Positions 38,017-46,436 of a stretch of DNA of 64,000 nt are shown piece after piece; position 1 is the first letter of the stretch, and every line of letters starts with the position of its first letter. Where the stretch lies: NCBI GenBank assembly GCA_016179685.1, contig JACPCR010000063.1, positions 1-64,000 on the forward strand, read 5' to 3'. The notes under the pieces were generated by a model. It did no database searches, was not told the DNA's origin, and was given only the letters and a program-made list of their open reading frames with translations. Source of the DNA: Planctomycetota bacterium. GTDB taxonomy: Bacteria > Planctomycetota > PUPC01 > JACPCR01. The position numbers and the translations under genes were made by a program.

Positions 38017-38319
38017 TCGACGCCGGGCGTGCTTCCGTTCCGTTCAACGAGCCATGGATGGAAAGCCTGGTGCCTTTTGTGCCCTCAGCCGGCTATGCCT
38101 GAAAGGTGACCGTCCGTCAAGGGTCTCAGAGTCTTAGGGTGTAACTTCTCCGCGCCACGCGGAGAAGTTGAAAGGTGTCAGGTGTCGGGTGTCAGTTGAT
38201 TCCTGAACCCTGAACCCTGAACCCTGACACCTTTCCGAGCCTTGTTCGGCTGCGGGCTTCGCCCGCCTTAAGTGAAGCCTCGCTGCGGTGAGGCCGCACA
38301 TTCACGTTCAGACTCCAAC
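38017..38319. repeat. Intergenic repeat composite, inverted copy of that at 1363-1465
   Basis: No gene is seen. At 38128-38169 the sequence CTTAGGGTGTAACTTCTCCG leads into a perfect 12-bp hairpin (38143-38169, loop CCA). GAAAGGTGTCAGGTGTCGGG follows, then tandem CTGAACC units to about 38225 and a final CTGACACC. The order is the exact mirror of the composite at 1363-1465. Confidence 0.8.
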
Positions 38320-38661
38320 ATGCCTCAGATACCGCTTCCGCCCGATGAGCCGAAACGCCTGGCCGCCCTCCAGGCCCTGCGGGTCCTCTATACGCCCTCA
38401 GAGGAACGGTTCGATCGCATCACGCGGGTAGCCGTGCGGGCGCTGGATGTGCCCGTCGCTCTCGTCACCCTGGTCGCTGAGGGCTGCCAGTGGTTCAAGT
38501 CCTGCCAGGGCATTGACGCACGCGAGACGCCTCGGGACGTCTCCTTCTGCGCCTATACCATTCTCGGGGATGACGCCCTCGTGGTGCCGGACACGCTCGT
38601 GGACCCGCGATTCCAGGGGAATCCGATGGTCACGGGAGAACCCTTCATCACCGCGGGATAA
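38320..38661 (+). pseudogene. Truncated GAF-domain protein
   Basis: A 113-residue fragment equal to the first two thirds of a GAF sensor domain of the type fused to histidine kinases. It has EPKRLAALQALRVLYTPSEE, FDRITRVAVRALDVPVALVT, WFKSCQGID and RDVSFCAYTI. Full-length members continue after VTGEP with HIRFYAGAPL and a further 40 or more residues; here the reading goes VTGEPFITAG and stops. The end looks like a deletion that removed the rest. It may be a non-functional remnant, though expression of a short protein cannot be excluded. The next gene starts 14 bases later. Confidence 0.75.
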
Positions 38662-38674
38662 AGAGTTGCCCCCC

Positions 38675-39067
38675 ATGTCCCTCCTCGAATCGTACGTATC
38701 GGACTTGAAAAACGTTCCACCTGAGGGGCGGATTTTCGTCATGCGCAAGCGCGGGCACGACCTGCTCGCGCCGCCGGAGGACCTGTTCCGGGACTTCAAG
38801 CAGCGGGAGAAGGAGCTGAAGGCCAGGGGCCTGGGCAAGATCGAGGCCCATAACCGGGCCTGGGAGGAGGTCGAGTACGAGAGGCGCTTCGCGGACCAGT
38901 TCTGGCGTCATCCCTCGGCCATCGAGGAGTTGAAGCACATCGCCGAACGAGCGCGCCAGCAGGACGTCTACCTGATCTGCTACGAGAAGCCGCCGAAGAA
39001 GTGCCACCGCTTCCTGCTGCTGCAGTTCGCCAGGGAAATCGAGAGACGTTCCGAAGCGGGGCGCTGA
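38675..39067 (+). CDS. DUF488 family protein
   Basis: A 130-residue small protein. The C-terminal half carries the DUF488 signature VYLICYEKPPKKCHRFLLLQF, with the paired cysteines spaced as in the family; the first half is charged and helical (LFRDFKQREKELKARGL). Most DUF488 proteins are about 120-190 residues and have no known activity. The ATG at 38675 is the first in frame giving this fit. It ends 31 bases before the stop of the convergent desaturase gene. Confidence 0.85.
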   Translation: MSLLESYVSDLKNVPPEGRIFVMRKRGHDLLAPPEDLFRDFKQREKELKARGLGKIEAHNRAWEEVEYERRFADQFWRHPSAIEELKHIAERARQQDVYLICYEKPPKKCHRFLLLQFAREIERRSEAGR

Positions 39068-39097
39068 GGGACCCGGGTCCGCCGACGGGCGAGGCCA

Positions 39098-40183
39098 TCA
39101 GGACCGCGAGCGTGCGGGGCTGCGCGGCTGGGGATTCGGGCAGGGTGCGGCGTGCTGATACTGCGGGTTGGCCTTCTGGATTTTCTGGATCGCCGCAATC
39201 TCCTTCCACGTGGACACGATGCCCCGTGGACACGGCGGAAGATCGTGCCGGATGGCGCGGTGCAGCTCGCCGAGGCGGTAACACGGCACGGCCGCGTACA
39301 TGTGGTGCTCCGTGTGGTAGTTCATGTGCCAGTAAAGGAACTGCACGAACGGGTTCACCGTGAAGGTGCGGCAGGAGAGGCGGAAATCCGGAACGTTGTC
39401 TTGCAGGCCGATGTGCTGGGTGTTGTTGCAGAGGAAGAACAACCACGTGCCGTAAAACGGCGCGAACGAGGTCAGCACGGGCAACAGCCAGAAACGGGAA
39501 TCGGTGAACCCGGCGGCGATCGATGCCCCGACGATCAGCGCATGGCCTATCAGAAGGATGCGCGCCCAGCGGACGGCTACAAGCCGCTTCTGCGGGTACG
39601 ATTCGGGAAACAGCGCCAGCTCCCACTCGCCGCAGAACCGGCCGCGGGCGATGCGGAGGTTTCCCTGCACGGCGTACTTGATTCCCAACGGATTCACGAA
39701 ACTCCCCTTGAAGAATTGCTTCACCGTGATCCGGGTGGGCAGGACAACCTCCAAATCGTCGGGCGGATGCAGGGTGAACTGGTGATGGCGGACGTGGCTC
39801 GTGTCGAACATGTGGAAGTTGATCCAGCCCAGGAAGGCGAACACGCGTTCGAAAAACGCATTGAGCCAGCGGGTCCGGAACACCGCGCCGTGCCCCAGTT
39901 CATGCACCGCGTTGATCTGAAAGGCGAAACACGTCCCGTGCAGGAACACCAACAGCACCGTCGCCCACCACGGCCAGCGTCCCATCGAGTAGAGGGCCAG
40001 GCCGCCGGTGCATGCGAGCACGCCGAGGTAGCCGAACGTCTGGAGCGCGCCCAGCACGTCGCTGCGCTGGTGCAGCTTCTTCAGGAGCGCCGGATCGATG
40101 GGCGTCCGATACCACGCCACGGGCCGCGACCACCGTTCGTACGGAATTTGTTCCTGTGTCACCGCTTCGAGTGTGTTGCTCAT
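39098..40183 (-). CDS. Fatty acid desaturase family protein
   Basis: A 361-residue integral membrane di-iron oxygenase. The three histidine boxes are present: HELGH, HVRHH and HTEHH (in YHTEHHMYAAVPCYRLGELH), with hydrophobic segments between them (FGYLGVLACTGGLALYSM, VLLVFLHGTCFAF, ILLIGHALIVGASIAAGF). The family includes acyl-lipid desaturases and related hydroxylases; the substrate is not determined. The C-terminal 40 residues are polar and low complexity. It is convergent with DUF488. The region 40184-40362 upstream shows no gene. Confidence 0.92.
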   Translation of the reverse strand: MSNTLEAVTQEQIPYERWSRPVAWYRTPIDPALLKKLHQRSDVLGALQTFGYLGVLACTGGLALYSMGRWPWWATVLLVFLHGTCFAFQINAVHELGHGAVFRTRWLNAFFERVFAFLGWINFHMFDTSHVRHHQFTLHPPDDLEVVLPTRITVKQFFKGSFVNPLGIKYAVQGNLRIARGRFCGEWELALFPESYPQKRLVAVRWARILLIGHALIVGASIAAGFTDSRFWLLPVLTSFAPFYGTWLFFLCNNTQHIGLQDNVPDFRLSCRTFTVNPFVQFLYWHMNYHTEHHMYAAVPCYRLGELHRAIRHDLPPCPRGIVSTWKEIAAIQKIQKANPQYQHAAPCPNPQPRSPARSRS

Positions 40184-40362
40184 AGGAAGAAACCCGTAAG
40201 AAGCAGGCGTGTAAATGTTGCAGGGTTATATGCTAAAACCTTCATGCGGACGCTGCAAGTAGTCACGAAGCGTCGAAGCGTCCAGCCAAGGAGTGGGTGT
40301 TTCTTCACCCGATCCGGTCCGAGTCGCTCGAGCCGCACCGGCCGGTTTGAGGCAGCGCTTCG

Positions 40363-41754
40363 CTAACGGCCGTCCGAGACCAGTCCCTGCAGGGTGTCCA
40401 GCGTATGCTGGATGAGCAGGGGGCCGCATTCGGGCCGGTACTGGTAGTGGCCGTAGATCGTGGCCGCCATGATGCCTTCATAAGGTCCGAACTGGTTCGG
40501 ACGGCCCTGCGATTCGTACACCGCCGGGGTCACCACGTAGCCGATGCTGCCGCCCGCCAAGCTCGCCACGAACGTCATCGGCACGGGGGACCTCTGCCGC
40601 AGCTCGATCCCCAGTTCGACGTAGATTTCGCCGGGCCAGGAGACGAACGCCGCGGGGCCGACCTTCAGAACTTCCAACGGGATCGAACGCCAGGGCGGGC
40701 GCTTCTCCTGCGCCTGCCGCAGGCGGTGCGTGGCATGGTCCACCTGGAAGCGCAAACGACGCCAGCGCGCATGCGCCTCCGGCTCGTCCTCCTGAATGTC
40801 ACGGAGGTCCCTGCCCTCTTCAATCCCCGTCTCCTCCAGCGCCTTCTGGTTCTCAGCGATGAACCGTTTCAGCGACTCCGTATCCGGGAATTCCTGGGGG
40901 AACGAGATGCGGCGATGGGCCGCCTGCAGCCGCACTTCGGGCACGGTCTCGAGAGTTTTCAGGGGCCGCGCGATCTGCTGGAAGAGCGACCGCGCGGTGT
41001 CCTCGACGCGCTCATCGCACAGCCAGTGGCTGCGGTCCGAGTCGTTTCGTGAAAAATCCATCTGGTTGCCGTTGATGTTCCCGCAGGGGCCCAGCAGGAA
41101 CAGCGTCTCCGCCCCGTCGAAGGCGTCCGAGACCAGACGCGAACAGACGCCGGGCCAGTCCGCGCTGATCCGCCACGTGAAGGGGTAGCGCACCACGGGG
41201 TGCGCGCCGAAGTTGAACAGGAGGGCCAGGGGCTTCCCGGATGCGCGGTCCACCCGCAGGAGCTGCGCCGCGGGGTCCAGAGGCCCGAAGTCCGGCTGGA
41301 CGCGGTTCACCCCGACGCCGTGAATTCTCTGGCGGCGGTAGCCGATGCGGGCAGGTTCGAGCGAGTTCGAGGCGGCCCGAGCGGCTTCGAGACACCGGGC
41401 CGGCAGGGAGGCCATGTAGGCCTCGTCCATCTTGCCCCACGCCACGGTGAACATCGTGGCCGGACACGAATGGGCGTGGCTGCACGCCACGAGGATGTGG
41501 CTCGACGGCACACCCAATTCGGACTCGATGGCCCGGCGGATGCCCTCGATCGCCGGCTCGTCCAGCCCGATCAGGTCGCACGTCAGGAAAAGGACCTTCT
41601 GCTCGCCGTCCGAGACCAGGAGAGCGCGGGCGGCGAGGGGATCGCGCACCTCCAGCCCCTTCCGTTTCAAATGCGGGCCGTAGCCGCACATCTCGAGTCC
41701 CATGGGCGGCGTAAGGTCCGCCCGTCCGACGCCTGCAAGACAAGTGTGGCTCAT
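40363..41754 (-). CDS. Neutral ceramidase-like protein
   Basis: A 463-residue protein related to neutral/alkaline non-lysosomal ceramidases and the domain of that fold used by unknown bacterial hydrolases. Characteristic blocks are GVGRADLTPPMGLEMCGYG, FLTCDLIGL, ILVACSHAHSCPATM (the zinc-ligand histidines of the family SHTHSGP are here SHAHSCP), LLFNFGAHPVV, SADWPG and LGPCGNINGN. It lacks a signal peptide, whereas true secreted ceramidases have one, and it is shorter than those enzymes. Substrate is therefore uncertain. The start ATG at 41754 matches the conserved N-terminus; the long in-frame extension upstream runs through repeats. Confidence 0.85.
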   Translation of the reverse strand: MSHTCLAGVGRADLTPPMGLEMCGYGPHLKRKGLEVRDPLAARALLVSDGEQKVLFLTCDLIGLDEPAIEGIRRAIESELGVPSSHILVACSHAHSCPATMFTVAWGKMDEAYMASLPARCLEAARAASNSLEPARIGYRRQRIHGVGVNRVQPDFGPLDPAAQLLRVDRASGKPLALLFNFGAHPVVRYPFTWRISADWPGVCSRLVSDAFDGAETLFLLGPCGNINGNQMDFSRNDSDRSHWLCDERVEDTARSLFQQIARPLKTLETVPEVRLQAAHRRISFPQEFPDTESLKRFIAENQKALEETGIEEGRDLRDIQEDEPEAHARWRRLRFQVDHATHRLRQAQEKRPPWRSIPLEVLKVGPAAFVSWPGEIYVELGIELRQRSPVPMTFVASLAGGSIGYVVTPAVYESQGRPNQFGPYEGIMAATIYGHYQYRPECGPLLIQHTLDTLQGLVSDGR

Positions 41755-41852
41755 CGATTTCCCATCCGTCAGTGGTTCTATCGGCAGCGAGCGTGCAAGC
41801 GGCTGTCCTTCGCCAGCAGACCGAATTCTACGAGCCTGCTTCAGAGAATGCC

Positions 41853-41898
41853 AGTATCCCTGTTCAGAAGAGCGGGTGCGCTTCTGAACAGGGATACT
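41853..41898. repeat. 18-bp perfect inverted repeat (hairpin family, GAAGTGC core)
   Basis: AGTATCCCTGTTCAGAAG and its perfect complement flank a 10-base loop (AGCGGGTGCG) that can itself pair partly. It lies about 100 bases upstream of the ceramidase-like start. The flanks 41755-41852 and 41899-42045 show no gene. The core (TTCAGAAG...CTTCTGAA) matches other members of the family. Confidence 0.88.
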
Positions 41899-42045
41899 CG
41901 GAAGGAGCTTGACCGCGGATGACACGGATTTTTTTCTCTTGTCCGCGGCATCCGCGGCATCCGCGGTCAAAAGTCCTGACTCCATTCGATGATGTGATCG
42001 TGCCTGGCCAGCGAGCACGGCAAATCCGAGCACCTTCCTGTTCGG

Positions 42046-42261
42046 GTAACTGCTGAGCGAACAGCCCTCTGCCGCCCTTCCCAAACTCGTCCCTCCCGGA
42101 GGCATCCCGTTGGGGACATGGGAGGGACCTTCGATACAGGGCTTTATGGAGGCATTCGCCGGTCACCCCGGGGCGGCGCTTCGCTTGCCCTGGCTATTTC
42201 TTTCCGCCTGCTTCGGGGCTCTTCTGAGATAGTGAACAGGGAAGGTTCACTCAGTTCTTAC
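42046..42261 (+). mobile_element. MITE-like element, family B, copy 1
   Basis: A 216-bp non-coding element starting GTAACTGCTGAGCG and ending (complement) GTAAGAACTGAGTG. The same type of ends occur on the family A elements, but the interior differs. A GTCCCTCCC with GGGAGGGAC hairpin lies near the left end, and AGTGAACAGGGAAGGTTCAC is near the right. About 80% identical by eye to 60795-61009 in the same orientation. No 8-bp duplication is visible here (CTGTTCGG against GATTCGAA). Its last 11 bases overlap the 3' end of the MFS-HEAT gene. Confidence 0.75.
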
Positions 42262-44545
42262 GATTCGAAGCGTCCGCTTCGCCGTTCCTCCGCGGCGAGG
42301 CCGCGGGAGCATGATCGCCGCCGTTGACGAGTGTATGAATGGCGAGAAGAAGGTAGGGTAGGCCGTCTCGGCCGGATTCGGACAGACGCTGGCGGCACTC
42401 CTCGAGGACGGCGTGGCGGGGCTCGCCGATTTGCCGGACCTGGGGGTGCAGGAGCAGGGCCAGCAAAGCGGCCTGGCCGCGTTCCGTATTCTCCCGCGCG
42501 AAGGCCTGAGCACACTCGCCGGCAAGCTGGGCCAGGTCGTCATTCGGCCGGCCGGAGGCAGCTTCCCTCTCCTGTGCGAAGGAAGAAAGCACCTGCGAGA
42601 GCGATGTGCCGCGGTCCGACCGCGCCCGCCGCCACAGACGCACAAAGGCCTCTTCGGGCCCGACGGTGCGGGCGACCGCGAGGGCGATCTCCATCCGGAG
42701 TTTCGGATCACCGGCCCGGGCGAGGAAGGCCAGGATGTCCGGCACGGCCTCCCGGGCCCCGAGGCTGCCGAGGGCTGCCACATAGGCGATGCGCAGTCCA
42801 TCATCGGCCTCGGTCCGCAACCGCTCGATCAAAGAGTGGGCGCTGGCCGCGTCTCCCAGCGTCCCGAGCGCCCGGGCGCTCCGCGCTCTCAAGAGCGGGT
42901 ATCCGGAGGTCAGGGTCTCTCGTAGGGGCTCGATCGCGCGGGGATCGCCGATCCGGCCGAGCGCCCACGCGGCCGCGAGGCTGAGGTCGGGCTCCTGTCC
43001 CCGGAGAACATCAACGAGGGCCGAGATGAGACGGTCGTCGGGCCGGGTATGAGCGATGGCGATGATCGCCTCGTATCGGACGTTGAAGCTGGGATCGGAA
43101 AGGGCTTCGAGCAGCTCGTCCACGTTGAGGGGGCTTCTGGCCTGGCCCATGAGCTCGGTCACCTCGACGCGTTGCTCCTCGTCGGTGGCGAAGGAGAAGC
43201 GGATGAGCGACTCGACGGCCATGAAGGGATTGCCTTGCAGGAAAAGGCCGGCGAAGGCGCCGGGACTGATGCGGCCGTCGCCGCGGACCGATCGCAGCAA
43301 GAAGAGGCCAGCGAGGAGCAGGAAGAGGCTGGACGCGAAGAGCGGGGTATAGGAGTCGAGAGTGAGGAAGGCGAGCCGCCCAGCCACTGGGCCGGACCTG
43401 TCCAGGGCGTATCCAGCGAGGAGGGGTCCGATTCCGCCCGTGAGGCCCATCCAGGCGTAATAGAAGGGCATGTATTCGGTCCGCTTCTCAGAGGGCACGA
43501 CGCTGACATAGAGCAGCCGGCTGCAGGCGACGGACCATGCGGAGCCGGCGACGCCGCTGAAGACGGCGAGGGTCATGGCCGCGGTGGCGCTCCAGGCGTC
43601 ATGGCGGGGGACGAAGAGCCAGGCCAGTGGTATCAGAGGCATCAGGGCCAGCCCGAACAACAGGACGGGCCGGCTTCCATAGCGGTCCGAGGCCCAGCCC
43701 CAAAGATAGCTCGAGAAAAGCCCTCCGAGCATGGCCCAGACCTGGAGGAGGATGACGTCGCCGGAGCTGAGGCCGATCTGGTTCTTGGCGTAAAGGGGGA
43801 CGAAGGAAAGGATGCCTGAAGAGAGCGTGATCAGCCCCAGACCCGCGAGGTAAAGGAGGAAGTTCCTGTCCCGAGGTACCCGAAGGCCCCGGGCCGATGC
43901 GGGGTCGCCGGCGGCGGCGGGGATCGGCGACCCGCCGGGCAGGAAGGAGGCGCACCAGACGGAAAGGAATCCGAAGAAGAGGCCAGCCGTGATCAGCCAC
44001 GTGAAGCGTTCCAGTTCGGAAGAAGCGCCAATCACCCGGCTGGCCACGAGGGTCGTGGCGGCCCCGCAAAGGGTGCTGATGATGGTCGTGGTGGCCGTGA
44101 ATTTTCCCCGGATGGATTGGGGAACGAACTCGTGAAGCCAGGAGACGTAAGCGGTCTCGGCGATGGCGCGGCACACGGCGAAGGCGGCGAGGAGGGCGGT
44201 GACGTAGCCGAAGGCTGCCGCGGGGCCGAACTGGTGCAGCACCCAGGGGATCAGGACGGCGAAGGCCATGATGCATTTCCGGGTGCCCCAGAAGGTGAGG
44301 TAGGTTCGTTTCAAGCCCCACCGGGCCACCGAGGAAGCAATGAAGGGGGCCAGAAGCCCGCAGAAAGGGAACAGGGAAAGGAGGAAGCCGATCTGGGTCT
44401 TCTCGAGCCCCACTTCGTTCAGGAAGAGGATGAAAACTGCCCCAGAAAAGGTGAGCTGGCAGAATACGTTGTTGGCCGCGTCGCCCGCATAAGCCCAGCG
44501 AAGGGCATGGACCTTTTCGGCCGTGGTCGGTGTGGTGGTGTTCAA
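42251..44545 (-). CDS. MFS transporter fused to C-terminal HEAT repeats
   Basis: A 764-residue protein. Residues about 1-405 form a 12-helix major facilitator domain (LTFSGAVFILFLNEVGLEKTQIGF, YVTALLAAFAVCRAIAETAY, GILSFVPLYAKNQIG). From about 430 the chain is soluble, with tandem HEAT or PBS-lyase-like repeats: LLEALSDPSFNVRYEAIIAI, AAAWALGRIGDPRAIEPLRE, RARSARALGTLGDAASAHSL and YVAALGSLGAREAVPDILAF. The transported substrate is unknown. I chose a TTG at 44545, just downstream of the preceding gene's stop, because the frame upstream overlaps that gene and is not membrane-like; no clear ribosome-binding site is seen. The final residues (RKN, stop) come from the end of the MITE at 42046-42261. 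Confidence 0.85.
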   Translation of the reverse strand: MNTTTPTTAEKVHALRWAYAGDAANNVFCQLTFSGAVFILFLNEVGLEKTQIGFLLSLFPFCGLLAPFIASSVARWGLKRTYLTFWGTRKCIMAFAVLIPWVLHQFGPAAAFGYVTALLAAFAVCRAIAETAYVSWLHEFVPQSIRGKFTATTTIISTLCGAATTLVASRVIGASSELERFTWLITAGLFFGFLSVWCASFLPGGSPIPAAAGDPASARGLRVPRDRNFLLYLAGLGLITLSSGILSFVPLYAKNQIGLSSGDVILLQVWAMLGGLFSSYLWGWASDRYGSRPVLLFGLALMPLIPLAWLFVPRHDAWSATAAMTLAVFSGVAGSAWSVACSRLLYVSVVPSEKRTEYMPFYYAWMGLTGGIGPLLAGYALDRSGPVAGRLAFLTLDSYTPLFASSLFLLLAGLFLLRSVRGDGRISPGAFAGLFLQGNPFMAVESLIRFSFATDEEQRVEVTELMGQARSPLNVDELLEALSDPSFNVRYEAIIAIAHTRPDDRLISALVDVLRGQEPDLSLAAAWALGRIGDPRAIEPLRETLTSGYPLLRARSARALGTLGDAASAHSLIERLRTEADDGLRIAYVAALGSLGAREAVPDILAFLARAGDPKLRMEIALAVARTVGPEEAFVRLWRRARSDRGTSLSQVLSSFAQEREAASGRPNDDLAQLAGECAQAFARENTERGQAALLALLLHPQVRQIGEPRHAVLEECRQRLSESGRDGLPYLLLAIHTLVNGGDHAPAASPRRNGEADASNRKN

Positions 44546-44555
44546 GGCAGATGCT

Positions 44556-46385
44556 TCATGATCCGTCGATCCGGATGCCCGGCCCCTCGCGCTGAGCCCA
44601 GACTTCCCGGTTGCCCATCCGTTCGGCGATCTCGTCCGAGCGGCCCAGGCGGCGGGGAAACCATCCCCCCGTGTTGAAGAGGCAAAGGCCGTCCGCCCCC
44701 TGGCGGTAACGCGCCAGGGCCGCTTCATCATACTCGATGGGGTCGAGCCCGCTGTTCACGCGAGGTTGCTCCTCCAGCTCCTCGCCCGGCAGGGGGTCCT
44801 CGTCCGGCTTCTCCTCCTGACGCCACTCGGGGTCGTCCCGGTAGCCGCCCGGAGTCCGTATCGAGGTGTTCTCCTGGACGGCGTAGTAAGGTATGTCAAA
44901 GCGCTTGGCCAAGCGCAGATGGGGCTCGTGCTCCCACGCCTGCACGCAGATGAAATCGAGGTCGCCGGAAGCCAGCCAGGCCTCCAGATCGATGCGCTGC
45001 TCCAGCAGATTCCGATGAGCATGGTAGCCATCGACGACGCAGGCGCTCAGTGCCAGGCTTCGGCTTCTCTCCTTCTCCACGCGGTCCAAGGCCTGGCGGA
45101 TTTCATGGACGAGGCCCGTGGCCACTTCGAAAGAATGATGCGCCGGGATGACCGGCGGCCAGCGGGTGAAGTCCAGATTGATCCCGTCCAGATCGTAAAG
45201 CGACGCCAGCTCCACGAGGAGGTCCGATGCGAACTGCCGCGCCCCGGGAAGGCCGTAGTCGAGGCCGGCCGACCGGTTCGGCGGGTAGCGCAGCTCGGGA
45301 TGCTCGCGCCAGAATCGGCCGTTGAAGAAGGCCTCCATGCCGTTCCCGAAGATGCCGCCGTTCCGGAAGAACAGGTTCATCCGGAGCGAGGCATGAAGCT
45401 CCAGACCCGCTTCACGGGCGAGGCGGCTCATGACTCGGAAGCCCTCCTCGCCGTGCCGGACCGCCCATTGGATGTAATCGTGGGCCCGGCGGTCGCCAAG
45501 CCGCAGCAGCTTCCATTCCTCGTCCGTCACTCCCTCTCCGAGGAGCGAGGTGACTCGGCTCGGCCAGCTCGCCACCCCGGTTGCCGGCGTCTGGAAGAAG
45601 AGCCTCTTCACGTCGCTGTCCCGGTACTGCTGCACGAAACGGGCGTCAATCCCTTTGCCAGGCTCGCCCGCGAACCAGTAGTGGCTGAAGCCGTCATCAA
45701 CGACGATGACTCCGTGTGCCGCCGAGTTGGCGGCGTGCGCCTGAACCTCGTCCGCCTGCTCGCCGCTGAGCCGGACGAGGCGGATGGAGGACAAAGAGGC
45801 CCGGATGAGGCCCCAGGGGAAAGACACGTAGGTCCCGTAAGGAACGCGGAGTCGGAGGGCGCGGCCGTCGAGGCGGGCGCATTTCCAGAAGCACGTCGCC
45901 TCGAAGCCCAGGCCGCCCATGGTCCGGCCATGGCGCGTGCCCCGCTCCACCCCTCGGAAGACGAAAGCGGGGTCCGTGTCCAGGGCCACGTCGACGCCTC
46001 CGCTGAAGGCGATGCCTTTCCCCGTCCGCGCCTCCACCCAGGGAAAACCGAATTCGATCGCATACCAGCCGGGCAAGTCCAGCCCCAGTTCGAGGTCCGG
46101 TGGAACGGCCGAGTCCGGGCGCTCCTTGTCCCGGTCATCCACCCAGAGCAATCGGCCGGTTTCGCCGTTCTCGAGCCGATAGGGCCGAAGTCGCCACTTC
46201 CCGCGGGTGGGGCTCAGGCTGGACCGGTCCCCGCGAGCCACCTCGGCCATGTCCCGGAGCAGGATGACGTCGCCCGGCGTCAAGTGTGCCCGCCGGGCCT
46301 CGGCCAGTGAATGGAATGAGCGGCCCCCCGCAATCGGATTCCCACGGGTCGTTTTTCCGGAAACGTGGCTTTTTTCAGGGTCCAT
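44556..46385 (-). CDS. Family 10-like glycosyl hydrolase (GHL10-type TIM barrel)
   Basis: A 609-residue protein. The N-terminal 220 residues are unassigned and beta-rich (GWYAIEFGFPWVEARTGKG). From about residue 290 a TIM-barrel hydrolase of the GHL10 or alpha-amylase-like superfamily appears, with GLELHASLRMNLFF and LYDLDGINLDFTRWPP (the expected acid position is the Asp-rich D-G-I-N-L-D-F). FICVQAWEHEP and ADGLCLFNTGG follow. No signal peptide is visible. The substrate is unknown. Its stop is 11 bases upstream of the MFS-HEAT start, so the two probably share a transcript and this transporter may import its substrate or product. It is divergent from the nucleosidase-like gene. Confidence 0.78.
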   Translation of the reverse strand: MDPEKSHVSGKTTRGNPIAGGRSFHSLAEARRAHLTPGDVILLRDMAEVARGDRSSLSPTRGKWRLRPYRLENGETGRLLWVDDRDKERPDSAVPPDLELGLDLPGWYAIEFGFPWVEARTGKGIAFSGGVDVALDTDPAFVFRGVERGTRHGRTMGGLGFEATCFWKCARLDGRALRLRVPYGTYVSFPWGLIRASLSSIRLVRLSGEQADEVQAHAANSAAHGVIVVDDGFSHYWFAGEPGKGIDARFVQQYRDSDVKRLFFQTPATGVASWPSRVTSLLGEGVTDEEWKLLRLGDRRAHDYIQWAVRHGEEGFRVMSRLAREAGLELHASLRMNLFFRNGGIFGNGMEAFFNGRFWREHPELRYPPNRSAGLDYGLPGARQFASDLLVELASLYDLDGINLDFTRWPPVIPAHHSFEVATGLVHEIRQALDRVEKERSRSLALSACVVDGYHAHRNLLEQRIDLEAWLASGDLDFICVQAWEHEPHLRLAKRFDIPYYAVQENTSIRTPGGYRDDPEWRQEEKPDEDPLPGEELEEQPRVNSGLDPIEYDEAALARYRQGADGLCLFNTGGWFPRRLGRSDEIAERMGNREVWAQREGPGIRIDGS

Positions 46386-46393
46386 GATTCCTC

Positions 46394-46429
46394 ATTATGT
46401 TGCAGAAAGTCCGCTTCCTGCAACATAAT
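46394..46429. repeat. 16-bp inverted repeat between divergent genes
   Basis: ATTATGTTGCAGAAAG, four-base loop TCCG, CTTCCTGCAACATAAT, with one mismatch. It fills nearly the whole 51-base gap between the divergent starts at 46385 (minus) and 46437 (plus), 8 bases from each start. The position suits an operator or a translation-blocking structure in both leaders, not a terminator. Confidence 0.85.
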
Positions 46430-46436
46430 CCTGGAC

